From: JADJPO01 sp046330955
GTDB lineage: Bacteria; Actinomycetota; Actinomycetes; Actinomycetales; Kineosporiaceae
Direction: 5' to 3'
NCBI GenBank assembly: GCA_046330955.1
Contig: JAXLRT010000001.1
Location: 352,455 to 416,454, forward strand
Length of the DNA: 64,000 bases
Shown here: one piece after another, positions 44,124-52,273 of the stretch
How positions within the stretch are numbered: position 1 is the stretch's first letter
Layout: each line of letters opens with the position of its first letter
Program-made: the position numbers and the translations under genes
Notes under the pieces: model-generated
What the model was told of the DNA's origin: nothing
The model's database searches: none
Seen by the model: only the letters and a program-made list of their open reading frames with translations

Positions 44124-45092
44124 TCACTCGACGCGCCAGTCCGAGGCCAGTATCCGGCGCCACCAGATGGTCACCGCATCGGGGTAGAGCTCGAGTGCCC
44201 CGGGTACCCGTAGCCAGGCGAGGATGCGCCCGGCCGGAGCGAGCAGGCCGGCCAGCCGCGCCTGCTCCCGCAGGTCGGCGAGATCAGCCGGGCTGAGCGA
44301 TCGATCGGCGAAGGCGGTCAGATAGGCATCGCGCATCCGGCCGCGCTCGACCGGCGTACCGGGGCGTTCCATCCCCGGGCCGAGCGCGGTGCGCAGGCTG
44401 GCAAACGGGTGGGCCAGACTCGCATCACCCCAGTCGATCAGCCGGCCGTCGGCCAGGACGTTGCTCGGCTGCAGGTCGTCGTGCTGCACCGTGGCCGGCA
44501 TGTCCGCCGTCTCGAGCCGGGCGGCGACCGCGTGCACGGTGGGCAGCAGCAACCGGACGTCGTCCGCCTCCCGCTCGGTCAGACCGTAGGGCTCCCCCAC
44601 GGCCAGCACGTCCCCCCAGCGGGTGAGCTCGGCCAGCGCCTCGGCGGCCCGGGTCGGCCGCAGATCCGGGAGCCCTGCGGTGAGAAGGGTTTCCGGGTGG
44701 TCGGCGAGCACCCGCTGCACCTCGCCGTAGCGCACCAGCATCTGGGTCCAGGTCTCGACGGTGGGGTGGTGCTCGATCGTCGGCCCGCCATCGGCGAGCA
44801 GGGCGAAACCCTGCTCGGGCGCGAGGTCGATCACCGTCGGCAGCGCCTGCGGGGCCAGCGCCGAGAGCACCGCCAGCAGCCGCATCTCGTAGGCGAACGG
44901 CGGGGCGGACGACTTGACCCACACCCGCTGCGGACCCGGCCCGTCGAGGCCGGGGGCCACGAGCAGCGCCAGGGTCGTGGCCCACGGGTATGCCCGGACG
45001 ACGGCCGGCTCGGCGACCAGCCGGCACCCCCGATCCGCCAGGGAGTCGGTGGCCCAGGTGAGCACCCCGTCGTGCGGCCACGGATCGATCAC
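44124..45092 (-). CDS. Aminoglycoside phosphotransferase/choline kinase-like protein
   Basis: A 322-residue APH-fold kinase. The catalytic loop is VQHDDLQPSNVL and the metal-binding segment LIDWGDASLAHPF, both standard for the APH/choline kinase group. The GTG at 45092 is taken as start because conserved sequence begins soon after and a purine-rich site precedes it. It is separated by 24 bp from the methyltransferase gene downstream. The substrate is unknown, and resistance should not be assumed. Confidence 0.82.
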   Translation of the reverse strand: MIDPWPHDGVLTWATDSLADRGCRLVAEPAVVRAYPWATTLALLVAPGLDGPGPQRVWVKSSAPPFAYEMRLLAVLSALAPQALPTVIDLAPEQGFALLADGGPTIEHHPTVETWTQMLVRYGEVQRVLADHPETLLTAGLPDLRPTRAAEALAELTRWGDVLAVGEPYGLTEREADDVRLLLPTVHAVAARLETADMPATVQHDDLQPSNVLADGRLIDWGDASLAHPFASLRTALGPGMERPGTPVERGRMRDAYLTAFADRSLSPADLADLREQARLAGLLAPAGRILAWLRVPGALELYPDAVTIWWRRILASDWRVE

Positions 45093-45188
45093 TCCGCAAG
45101 CCTGCCACGTGAACCGCGCAAATGCCCACGAGTCCGGCGATCGCCGGTGCCGCACATCCCGTGGCTCTCGGACAGTGCGTGGGGCAGC

Positions 45189-45717
45189 ATGGACGGCGTG
45201 ATCACCCCCACGGCGTCGATCGGCCCGGCCAACGAGGCGGTCGAGTTGGTGAAGCGGTTCGGCACCGGACCGGGCGCGGTGGCAGCGGTGGCTGACCTCA
45301 GCGTCACGGCGCAGCAGGGCGAGCGGCTCCCCTTCATCGGACCCAACGGGGCCGGCAAGTCGACCTCGATCAAGATGCTCACCAGGATCCTGCGGCCGAG
45401 CTCGGGCTCGGCGCGGGTCCTGGGCCTGGTGCCGTCGCGCGAGCGCCGCCGGCTCGCCGGCCGGATCGGCGTGTTTGTCCGGCCAAGCAGCGGTTACGCG
45501 AACTCCTGGTGCATCTCAACGAGGTGGCGGGCACCACGGTGTTCCTGACCTCGCCGGGTCGATGGGGCTCTTCACCGACCGCAGCGAACCCGCGGCGCTG
45601 TCGTTGCACGCCGTCCTGCTGGTCATCGCGACCGTCGGGTTCGCAGGCCTCGCCTCGGCGGCGTTCACCCTCGGGTTGCGGCGCTACGCCTCGGGATCGG
45701 CCTGGAGCCGGGACTGA
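45189..45717 (+). pseudogene. Collapsed ABC-2 transporter locus (ATPase and permease remnants)
   Basis: Three remnants in three frames. First, an intact-looking N-terminus of an ABC ATPase (from 45189: EAVELVKRFGTGPGAVAAV, Walker A GPNGAGKST, then LAGRIGVF) runs to about 45478. From 45482 a different frame encodes the C-terminal part of an ATPase (AKQRLRELLVHLNEVAGTTVFLTS); the signature and Walker B region between is missing. From about 45562 a third frame gives the last helix of an ABC-2 permease (LHAVLLVIATVGFAGLASAAFTLGLRRYASG) ending at 45717. Two internal deletions therefore reduced an ATPase-permease operon to ~530 bp. The homology resembles drug or viologen-type exporters. Confidence 0.8.
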
Positions 45718-45787
45718 GCGCGGTTGTTCGGTCGTACCGGAGGCGAAAGGATGCAACGGCGAGCAGCGTGAATCCCTGGAGGCCGCC

Positions 45788-46117
45788 GTGAATCAGCCCG
45801 TCTACGGCACACCTGGACCCATCGAACCCAACGGCGAGTGGTCGGTCGAGGACCGCCTGCGCGCCCAGGCGGTGAAGAACCTGCGCAAGCGGGCCGCGTT
45901 CCGCTCGCACCTGGTGGTCTATCTGCTGGTGAACCTGTTGCTCGTGGTGATCTGGCTGGTCAACGCGGTGCGCGTGGGCGTCTGGTATCCCTGGTTCATC
46001 TACCCGATGTTCGGCTGGGGCATCGGCCTCGGCTCCCACGCCTGGGCCGCCTACCGCGGGGACGAGCTCAACGAGGAGAGCATCCGCCAGGAGATGCGGC
46101 GCATCGCCGGCAGCTGA
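45788..46117 (+). CDS. 2TM domain protein
   Basis: A 109-residue protein with the actinobacterial 2TM domain (PF13239-like): two helices at about residues 40-60 and 72-92 (SHLVVYLLVNLLLVVIWLVNA; WFIYPMFGWGIGLGSHAW) after an amphipathic RAQAVKNLRKRAAF helix. This domain also occurs on histidine kinases, but here it stands alone. The GTG start follows GGAGG at 45778-45782. Role unknown. Confidence 0.85.
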   Translation: MNQPVYGTPGPIEPNGEWSVEDRLRAQAVKNLRKRAAFRSHLVVYLLVNLLLVVIWLVNAVRVGVWYPWFIYPMFGWGIGLGSHAWAAYRGDELNEESIRQEMRRIAGS

Positions 46118-46244
46118 GCGCCGGGAACCCCCGACCACCTGGATTCGTCACCAGAACGGCGCCCACCTCGGGACGAGTGGGGCGCCGGGAGTGCACGACG
46201 CATCGGTGAACCCGCCGTGGGCGGGTTCGGGGAAGAGGTGACCA

Positions 46245-47033
46245 GTGGTCTTCAAGCGCATGATGCGGGCACTCGGAGTGGGTGGCCCCTCGGTCGACAC
46301 CGTGCTCACCAACCCCAACGCCTACCCCGGCGGCACCCTGGACGGCGTGGTGCACCTCGTGGGGGGCGATCATCCGGCCGACATCGACTACCTGGCCCTG
46401 GGACTGCTCACCCGGGTCGAGGTGGAGAGCGGCGACAGCGAGTGGTCCACCGACCAGGAGATCGCCCGCACGCCCATCACCGGCCGATTCACCCTCGGTG
46501 CAGGTGAGCGCAAGGACGTCCCGTTCCGGTTCGCCGTCCCGATCGAGACCCCCATCACCCACGTCTACGGCCAGCCGCTCCACGGCATGGTGATGGGACT
46601 GCGCACCGACCTCGAGGTCGCCCGTGCCCTCGACAAGGGTGACCTGGACCCGGTCGCGATCCACCCGGTGGCCGCGCAGGAACGCATCCTGGATGGGTTG
46701 TCCCGACTCGGGTTTCGCTTCAAGCGTGCCGACCTCGAACGCGGCCGGGTCCACGGCGCCCAGCAGTCGTTGCCGTTCTACCAGGAGATCGAGTTCCACC
46801 CCGCGCCGCAGTACGCCCGGGGGATCAACGAACTCGAGCTCACGTTCATCGCCACCCCGGCCGCGCTGCAGGTGATCCTGGAGATCGACAAGCGCGGCGG
46901 CCTGTTCACCGAGGGGCACGACGCCTTCGGCCGGTTCACCGTCGACTACACCTCGGCCCAGCACACCGACTGGGCACGCGAACTCGACGGCTGGTTGCAG
47001 CAGTCGGCCCATCGGCGCGGCCTGTTCTTCTGA
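46245..47033 (+). CDS. Spo0M-like (SpoOM family) protein
   Basis: A 262-residue arrestin-fold protein of the Spo0M family, found in sporulating and non-sporulating bacteria and linked to stress or cytoskeletal functions in Bacillus. The N-terminus KRMMRALGVGGPSVDTVL and YPGGTLDGVVHL is highly typical, as are VPFRFAVPIETPIT and the C-terminal FTVDYTSAQHTDW. The GTG start is preceded by GAAGAGG. Stand-alone gene, function not established in Actinomycetota. Confidence 0.9.
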   Translation: MVFKRMMRALGVGGPSVDTVLTNPNAYPGGTLDGVVHLVGGDHPADIDYLALGLLTRVEVESGDSEWSTDQEIARTPITGRFTLGAGERKDVPFRFAVPIETPITHVYGQPLHGMVMGLRTDLEVARALDKGDLDPVAIHPVAAQERILDGLSRLGFRFKRADLERGRVHGAQQSLPFYQEIEFHPAPQYARGINELELTFIATPAALQVILEIDKRGGLFTEGHDAFGRFTVDYTSAQHTDWARELDGWLQQSAHRRGLFF

Positions 47034-47106
47034 GTCGCTCCGCCGGCGCCCGGCCGGCCCGCATCACCTGAGCACGGCGGTGGTGCCGAGCGTTCTTCGC
47101 ATGGGC

Positions 47107-47262
47107 GGGTGGGGGCAGGTGGGGTTGGTGCGCGCGGCTGGCTGGTTCCGGGTGGGGGCACGTGGGGTTGGTGCGCGCGGCGATCCATCCGCGCACTCGC
47201 AAGCTCGCGCGCTCCCGCCAGACCCAGCCAGCCGCGCGCACCAACCCCACCTGCCCCCACCC
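47107..47262. repeat. 156-bp element with perfect 39-bp terminal inverted repeats
   Basis: Positions 47107-47145 and 47224-47262 are exact reverse complements over 39 bases (outer end GGGTGGGGGCAGGTGGGG, inner end GGCTGGCTGG). A direct partial copy of the left arm (31 of 32 identical) follows at 47150-47181. The layout resembles a miniature inverted-repeat element. No target-site duplication could be seen and no transposase is nearby. Confidence 0.75.
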
Positions 47263-47343
47263 TCTGCACCCGCCTCGCCTCCCGGTAGGTGGGCGTGAAA
47301 ACCGTTGTGGGGTGGGGGAATTCAACAAGGCAATCGCTCGCGT

Positions 47344-47366
47344 TCGAACGTTTGTTCTAGTAGAAT
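47344..47366 (+). promoter_or_regulatory. LexA/SOS box overlapping a leaderless promoter
   Basis: TCGAAC-GTTT-GTTCTA (47344-47359) matches the actinobacterial SOS box TCGAAC-N4-GTTCGA at 11 of 12 defined positions. The -10 box TAGAAT (47361-47366) lies six bases before the ATG at 47373, so the message is probably leaderless. LexA binding would block the promoter until DNA damage. DUF222/13E12 family genes in mycobacteria are known SOS targets. Confidence 0.75.
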
Positions 47367-47372
47367 CGAGGC

Positions 47373-49197
47373 ATGTTCACGCCCGACCTGCTGCACGACA
47401 CCGACGCCGAGGTGGCTCGGCTCGGGGTCGAGAACGACGCGCTGCGGGCGCGGGTCGAGTCCCTGTTGAGCGAGAACCGCGCGCTGCGCGAACAGGCCGC
47501 GAGCCACGAGTCGCGGTTGTCGGCGCGGGATGCGGTGTGGAGCTGGTTCGGTGACGGCGGACCCGAGAATGAGGACGACCGTGACGCTGTGGCGGGAAGG
47601 ATCTGTCGGACGTTCCTGAAGCCGGGGAACGTCGAGCCGTCGCTGGTAACCGTTGCCGCGGTGACGTTGGCGCAGTCGCAGCCATCCGGACTCAGTGACG
47701 CGGAGGTGGTCTCGGCGGCGGTGGCGTGTCGGCAGGCGATCACTCACATCGAGTTGACGCAGGCGCAGCTGACGCGGGAGCTGGCGTGGCGGTATCAGGC
47801 ACGGCATCCGCACGAACTCGATCTCAGCCTCGAGACGAAGCTGCCGGAATGGGTCCGTGACCCCGAGGAGCGGGCCCTGACCGCGGCGATCGAGGAGGTC
47901 GCTGCCGTGGCGCGGACCAGCCCGTCGGGACTGCGTGCCCGAGTCGAGATGCTGGCGACCTGGCCGGAGGAGCATGGCCGGCTCTACCAGGCGCTGCTCG
48001 ACGGCACGATCTCCACGACTCGGGCGCGGGTCATCGCGCGGCAGACCGAGCGGCTGGAGGCGGGTCGGGCGCGGGACTGGGTGGAGAAGATGATCCTGCC
48101 GGTGGCCGAGCAGCTCGGCACGGTGGGACTGAGGAATCGGATCGAACGGCTGGTGGCTCAGGCTGATCCGGGGGCGTATCGGCGGATCCTGGACGACGCG
48201 GCGGCGGAGAAGGACTCGGTGAAGGTCAGCCAGCAGGGCTACGGCCGAGCCTCACTCACCTACCGCGGGTCGATCACGAGCATCGCGGACCTGCATGCTG
48301 CGTTGCTGCACCGGGTGCAGGCCGCGGCCTGCCCGACGGGGTCGGCCACCGGCGCCGCCTCGGCATCGACCGGTGCCTCAGCGGCGGCGCGGGAGCGGCA
48401 GGCGGCGTCGATGGCGCAGATCGTGTTCGACCTGATCACCGACCCCGACACCATCACCCCCCTACTGCCCCACCCCGACCGGCACCGACCACGACGGACC
48501 CTGCGCCACCCACGACGCCTCCGCACCGAAGGGGACGACCGGCAGTCTGCTCGGCGGCAACGCCATCAACACCCCACCACCGGCCTGCCCGGGGATCCGG
48601 GTGGAACCGAAGGTGGCGTTGAACGTGACCATCCCGTTCCAGGTCCTCGCTGCACTCTGGGCGGGCACGCCACCTCCCACCGGCAGTGGGTGGGTCGAGG
48701 CTGCCGGGCACGGACCGATCCCGTCCGAGGCGCTGGCGGCGATCCTGGACAAGTACGGCAAACGCGCGATCTGGCGATGCCAGGTCCTCGACGACCGACC
48801 CGACTCCCCGACCTACGGCACCCTGATCGCCATCGGACGCGCCGCCACCGACCCCGGGTACACGCCGTCCCCGTTCGTCAAGGCCCTCGTCAAGGCCAAT
48901 CGGCCGCGGTGTTCCCACCCCGGATGCGGCCGGCCCGCGATCGACGCGGACCTCGACCACGTCACCGCGTACGGCAAGGGCGGCACCACCAGCGAGCAGA
49001 ACCTGGCACCGCTGTGCCGGTTCCACCACCTACTGAAGACCCACGCCGGGTTCACCCCGACCCTGGACCCGGTGACCGGACAGATCACCTGGCACACGCC
49101 GTCCGGGCACCTCGTCAACGAACCACCCGACACCCCACCACCACTGGCGGCCGAAGGCGACCTGCCCGGTGCCTGGCCTCAGCCGCCACCGTTCTGA
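47373..49197 (+). pseudogene. DUF222-HNH endonuclease (13E12 family), frameshifted
   Basis: Residues 1-~360 in the first frame form a DUF222 domain (coiled-coil-like start, then LTRELAWRYQARHPHEL, GRLYQALLDGTISTTRARVIARQTERLEAG). Near 48457-48480, which contains a C6 run (48457-48462) and a C4 run (48468-48471), the homologous protein moves to the +1 frame: GTDHDGPCATHD, then VEPKVALNVTIPFQVLAALW and the HNH domain with CSHPGCGRPAIDADLDHVTAYGKGGTTSEQNLAPLCRFHH. One base too many in a C run explains this. It may be a true mutation, a phase-variable tract or a sequencing error. The promoter and SOS box are intact. These proteins are multicopy, mobile-like nucleases of unclear function. Confidence 0.85.
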
Positions 49198-49320
49198 CGT
49201 CCCGCGTACGCGAACCGCGGTGCACCGGGCCAGCAGACTGCGCCATGTTGGCCCGTGACCTCGTCGACTCCTGTCGTCCGCATCGCCACCCGGCGGGCCG
49301 AGCCGGGGTGCGCCCCCGCC

Positions 49321-49806
49321 TCAGACGGCCACCAGGGCGTCGATCTGGCCGAGCGCGGCGACCATGCCCTCCTCCATGCCCATGGTCAGCAGCTGCTGCA
49401 TGGCGTCGGCGTCGGCGAAACGGCTCTCGATGATCATGCGGGTGCCCTCACCGTCGGACTCGAGCCGAACCCGGGTGCGGGTGACCGGGAGGTCGGGGTT
49501 CTCGTGACCCTCGTTGTCGGCGAAACCGTCCTCGAACTCCAGGACGACAGGGGGCTCGACCGTGACGATCCGCCACCAGCCGTGGTACTTCTCGCCCTCG
49601 GGGCTGGTCATGAAGTAGCTGACCCGGCCACCGGGGGCCAGCTCGTGGTCGACCACCGTCGCCGGGTACGTGGGTGGCCCCCACCACCGCTCGAGCAGGC
49701 GCGGGTCGGCCCAGACCTGCCAGACCCGATCGATCGGGGCGGGGTAGTGCGCGGTGATCGTCATGGTGTGGGCGTCGAGGTTCTTGTCGACACTGGTCAC
49801 GGGCAT
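49321..49806 (-). CDS. AHSA1/SRPBCC domain protein
   Basis: A 161-residue START-fold protein of the AHSA1 (activator of Hsp90 ATPase-like) group: TITAHYPAPIDRVWQVWADPRLLERWWGPP, then GGRVSYFMTSPEGEKYHGWW and a C-terminal helix (GMEEGMVAALGQIDAL). Ligand unknown. The ATG at 49806 is preferred because GGAGA lies seven bases upstream. The gene overlaps the ArsR regulator by 10 bp; this ArsR-AHSA1 pair is a very common arrangement. Confidence 0.9.
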   Translation of the reverse strand: MPVTSVDKNLDAHTMTITAHYPAPIDRVWQVWADPRLLERWWGPPTYPATVVDHELAPGGRVSYFMTSPEGEKYHGWWRIVTVEPPVVLEFEDGFADNEGHENPDLPVTRTRVRLESDGEGTRMIIESRFADADAMQQLLTMGMEEGMVAALGQIDALVAV

Positions 49807-50153
49807 CGGGGGTCTCCAGGGCTGGGATCGGCGAGCAGGTCGCCGATGCTGTCGAGGCGGTGCCGCCACAGGGTTTCGAGCCGGTCGAGGGCGGCACGGA
49901 TCTCGCCCAGCGCCTCGGGGTTACCCCGAACCCGCTGTTCGCGACCCTGCCGGTGCTTGACGACCAAGCCCGCTCTTTCCAGGACGGCAACGTGTTTCTG
50001 GACGGCTGCGAAGCTCATCGGGAAGCGCCGTGCGAGCTGCGACACCGAGTGATCACCGATCAGGGTCAGCGCCACGATCTCGCGGCGCGTGCCGTCGGCG
50101 AGTGCCGCGAAGAGTCGGTCGGCTCGCTCCGTCGTCCCAGAATCTACAACCAT
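49797..50153 (-). CDS. ArsR family winged-helix regulator
   Basis: A 118-residue single-domain winged helix: LFAALADGTRREIVAL, SVSQLARRFPMSFAAVQKHVAVLERAGLVVKHRQGREQRV. Metal-binding cysteines of classical ArsR/SmtB are absent, as usual in the subfamily paired with AHSA1 proteins. It likely regulates its own operon together with the SRPBCC gene. The inducer is unknown. Confidence 0.92.
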   Translation of the reverse strand: MVVDSGTTERADRLFAALADGTRREIVALTLIGDHSVSQLARRFPMSFAAVQKHVAVLERAGLVVKHRQGREQRVRGNPEALGEIRAALDRLETLWRHRLDSIGDLLADPSPGDPRCP

Positions 50154-50218
50154 CAGGTTTCACGTTAGCCCTCCGAGCCTGGGCGTGCACGACGGAACCG
50201 ATACGCGAGGATGACCGC

Positions 50219-50605
50219 ATGACGCAGCGCAACGTGCTCGGCGGGCCACTCGAGCCCTGCGGCACCGACCCGATGACCGGCTTCTTCCGCGACGGGTGCT
50301 GCACCACCGGCCCGCAGGACCGCGGCAGCCACACCATCTGCGCCGTCGTCACCAGCGAGTTCCTGGCCCATCAGCGCGAGATCGGCAACGACCTCGGCAC
50401 CCCCATGCCCCAGTTCGATTTCCCCGGCCTGACCCCCGGCGACCGCTGGTGCGTCACCGCGGTCAACTGGGCGCGGGCCCACGCGGACGGCGTGGCAGCC
50501 CCCGTCGTCCTGGCCTCGACCAACGCGGCGGTGCTGCAGATCGTGCCGCTGGCCACCCTGCAGCGCTACGCCGTGGACGTGCCCGCCGACCCCAGTTCCC
50601 TGTAA
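50219..50605 (+). CDS. DUF2237 family protein
   Basis: A 128-residue protein of the widespread DUF2237 family: NVLGGPLEPCGTDPMTGFFRDGCC, HTICAVVTSEFLAHQREIGNDL, FDFPGLTPGDRWCVTAVNW and a C-terminal HADG...VVLASTNAAVL. Conserved cysteines (C-x10-C-C) and His suggest metal or redox chemistry, but the function is not known. Start ATG at 50219 is where conserved sequence begins. Confidence 0.9.
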   Translation: MTQRNVLGGPLEPCGTDPMTGFFRDGCCTTGPQDRGSHTICAVVTSEFLAHQREIGNDLGTPMPQFDFPGLTPGDRWCVTAVNWARAHADGVAAPVVLASTNAAVLQIVPLATLQRYAVDVPADPSSL

Positions 50606-50619
50606 CGGCACCGGCACCG

Positions 50620-50760
50620 CTCGACCGCGCAGCCGGCGACGCCCTGATCGACCGCATCGAGAACCGTTTCGACGAGCAGGGTTTCGGCCTGTGGGCGGTC
50701 GGTGCCCGCGACCCGGACGGCGCGCACGGCTTCATCGGGCACCTGACACCGCCGCGTACG
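50620..50760 (+). pseudogene. GNAT acetyltransferase fragment
   Basis: A short in-frame stretch reads DALIDRIENRFDEQGFGLWA and then DGAHGFIGHL, closely resembling the start of RimJ/RimL-type GNAT domains (IExHFxERGFGLWA, then a GFxGL strand). No start codon, no acetyl-CoA loop and no C-terminal half are present, and the sequence runs into the promoter region of the first DUF2510 gene. It is the leftover of a deleted acetyltransferase. Confidence 0.65.
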
Positions 50761-50845
50761 GGACGGACCTTCCCAAGCCCCATCGATCCCACCGAAAATG
50801 GCCATATCGCCCATCGGGGGCGCCGGTGCGGCAGGGGAGGACGCC

Positions 50846-52123
50846 ATGGTCGATGCGCACGGGCATCCGCCCGGCTGGTACGGCGACCCGGCAGGTCGGC
50901 ATCGCTATCGCTACTGGGACGGCACGACCTGGACGGCCGAGGTGTCGGACGGCGGCCCGACCCTGCCGACGGCCCCCACCCCGACCGCGAGTGGTGTCGC
51001 GCCGGTCCCTCCTCCGTTACCCGGCGCCGGGTTCGCCGTCCCGCCGCCGGTGCCTCGGGCAGCCGTCTCGTCGGGTCGCACCCGGCTGGTCATCGCCTCG
51101 GCCGCCGTGGCCGTGCTGGCCCTGATCGCCGGCGTCGTGTACGTCGTCCGGGCCCCGGGCGGCCCGGCCCCCACGCGGCTGGCCTCCGTCGACGTGACCA
51201 GCACCTCGGTGACCCTGAAGTGGGCGACCCCACCGGAGTCGACCCGGCTGCCGGACCACTACGTGGTCAGCCGCGACGGTGCCGAGGTGGGAACCGACGT
51301 GCGGCAGCAGGAGTTTCGGGACGAGGGGCTCGAACCGCTGCGGGTCTACACCTACGAGGTCCGTGCCGTGACCGGTGGCCGCACCTCACGCCCGACCGCC
51401 GGGTTCAAGGTGATGACACGACCGGACAGCGCCGTCGGCCTGACCCTGGAACAGATCTCCGTGGGCTCGGTGAACCTGCGCTGGAACGCACCCCGCGGTG
51501 GCAATCCGGACGAGTACGTCGTCCAGCGGGACGACGAGGTGCTGATCACGCTGCCCGGCACCGAACTGTCCTACGCCGACGAGCTGGCACCCCCCGGCGC
51601 GACGGTCACCTACGCGGTGATCGCCGTGGTCCGGGGCCAGCGCGCCGAACCGGTCACCCTGGAGGTCACCACCGCGAACCCCTCGGTGGCCGAGGCCCGG
51701 CTCGAGGGTGGCTGGGAGGTGGTCGCCGACGTCACCCGCAACCACGGCACCAAGCTGAAGGTCGGCGACAGCACGAGCGGCTCGTGGACCTTCACCCCCG
51801 ACTGCGCGAGCGGTGCCTGCGACGTCCGGCTCACCGGCCAGTTCGCGAGCACGCCGTTCAGCGTGCCGCTGACCCGCAAGGGTGCGGTCTACACCGGCAA
51901 CGCCAAGGCACCGGTGGCGACCTGCCGGGGCAAGGCGATGACGAACACCCTGGCCATCACCATCACCGTCACCGCGGGCCAGACGGAGGCCGGCATCTGG
52001 ACGGCATCGAGCTGGAAGGGCTCGCTGACCATGTACTACCCGTACACCGCGAGTGGCAGCTACTACTGCCCGAAGCAGGATGCGGTCTTCAGCCTCACCC
52101 CGGACGGCGCCAGGACCACGTGA
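50846..52123 (+). CDS. DUF2510-TM-FN3 protein with four-cysteine module (paralogue 1)
   Basis: A 425-residue protein. The N-terminus is a DUF2510 domain (PPGWYGDPAGRHRYRYWDGTTWT), then a Pro-rich linker, one membrane helix (about 81-102), two fibronectin-III-like domains (about 108-192 and 195-278) and a C-terminal module (284-425) containing WTFTPDC320-x4-C325, C360 and YYC408PKQ. The helix orientation would place DUF2510 inside and FN3 plus module outside, where the cysteines could form two disulfides. Start ATG 50846 follows GGGGAGG. Two paralogues follow in tandem. I know no function for the C-terminal module. Confidence 0.8.
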   Translation: MVDAHGHPPGWYGDPAGRHRYRYWDGTTWTAEVSDGGPTLPTAPTPTASGVAPVPPPLPGAGFAVPPPVPRAAVSSGRTRLVIASAAVAVLALIAGVVYVVRAPGGPAPTRLASVDVTSTSVTLKWATPPESTRLPDHYVVSRDGAEVGTDVRQQEFRDEGLEPLRVYTYEVRAVTGGRTSRPTAGFKVMTRPDSAVGLTLEQISVGSVNLRWNAPRGGNPDEYVVQRDDEVLITLPGTELSYADELAPPGATVTYAVIAVVRGQRAEPVTLEVTTANPSVAEARLEGGWEVVADVTRNHGTKLKVGDSTSGSWTFTPDCASGACDVRLTGQFASTPFSVPLTRKGAVYTGNAKAPVATCRGKAMTNTLAITITVTAGQTEAGIWTASSWKGSLTMYYPYTASGSYYCPKQDAVFSLTPDGARTT

Positions 52124-52273
52124 GCGCCGCCGGCCGGGTCCCACGGCGACCCGAGGTGGCGTCCGACCGAGGGAGATCACGCGACACCGCTTCCCAAGCC
52201 TCCCTGCCCTCATCAAGATGGGGGGACCCCATCGGCCGCCATCGGGACGCCGGTGAGGCTGGGAGGGGATGGC

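Larger units (their letters stand above)
47034..47372. other. 339-bp gap with terminal-inverted-repeat element and SOS promoter
   Basis: Between the Spo0M-like stop and the DUF222 gene. It holds the 156-bp inverted-repeat element (47107-47262), then the SOS-type operator and promoter. No gene was recognised. Confidence 0.7.

Noticed and set aside
48457..48480. Programmed ribosomal frameshift in the DUF222-HNH gene
   Set aside because: No slippery heptamer, stimulatory structure or conserved use in this family; a plain one-base indel is simpler.
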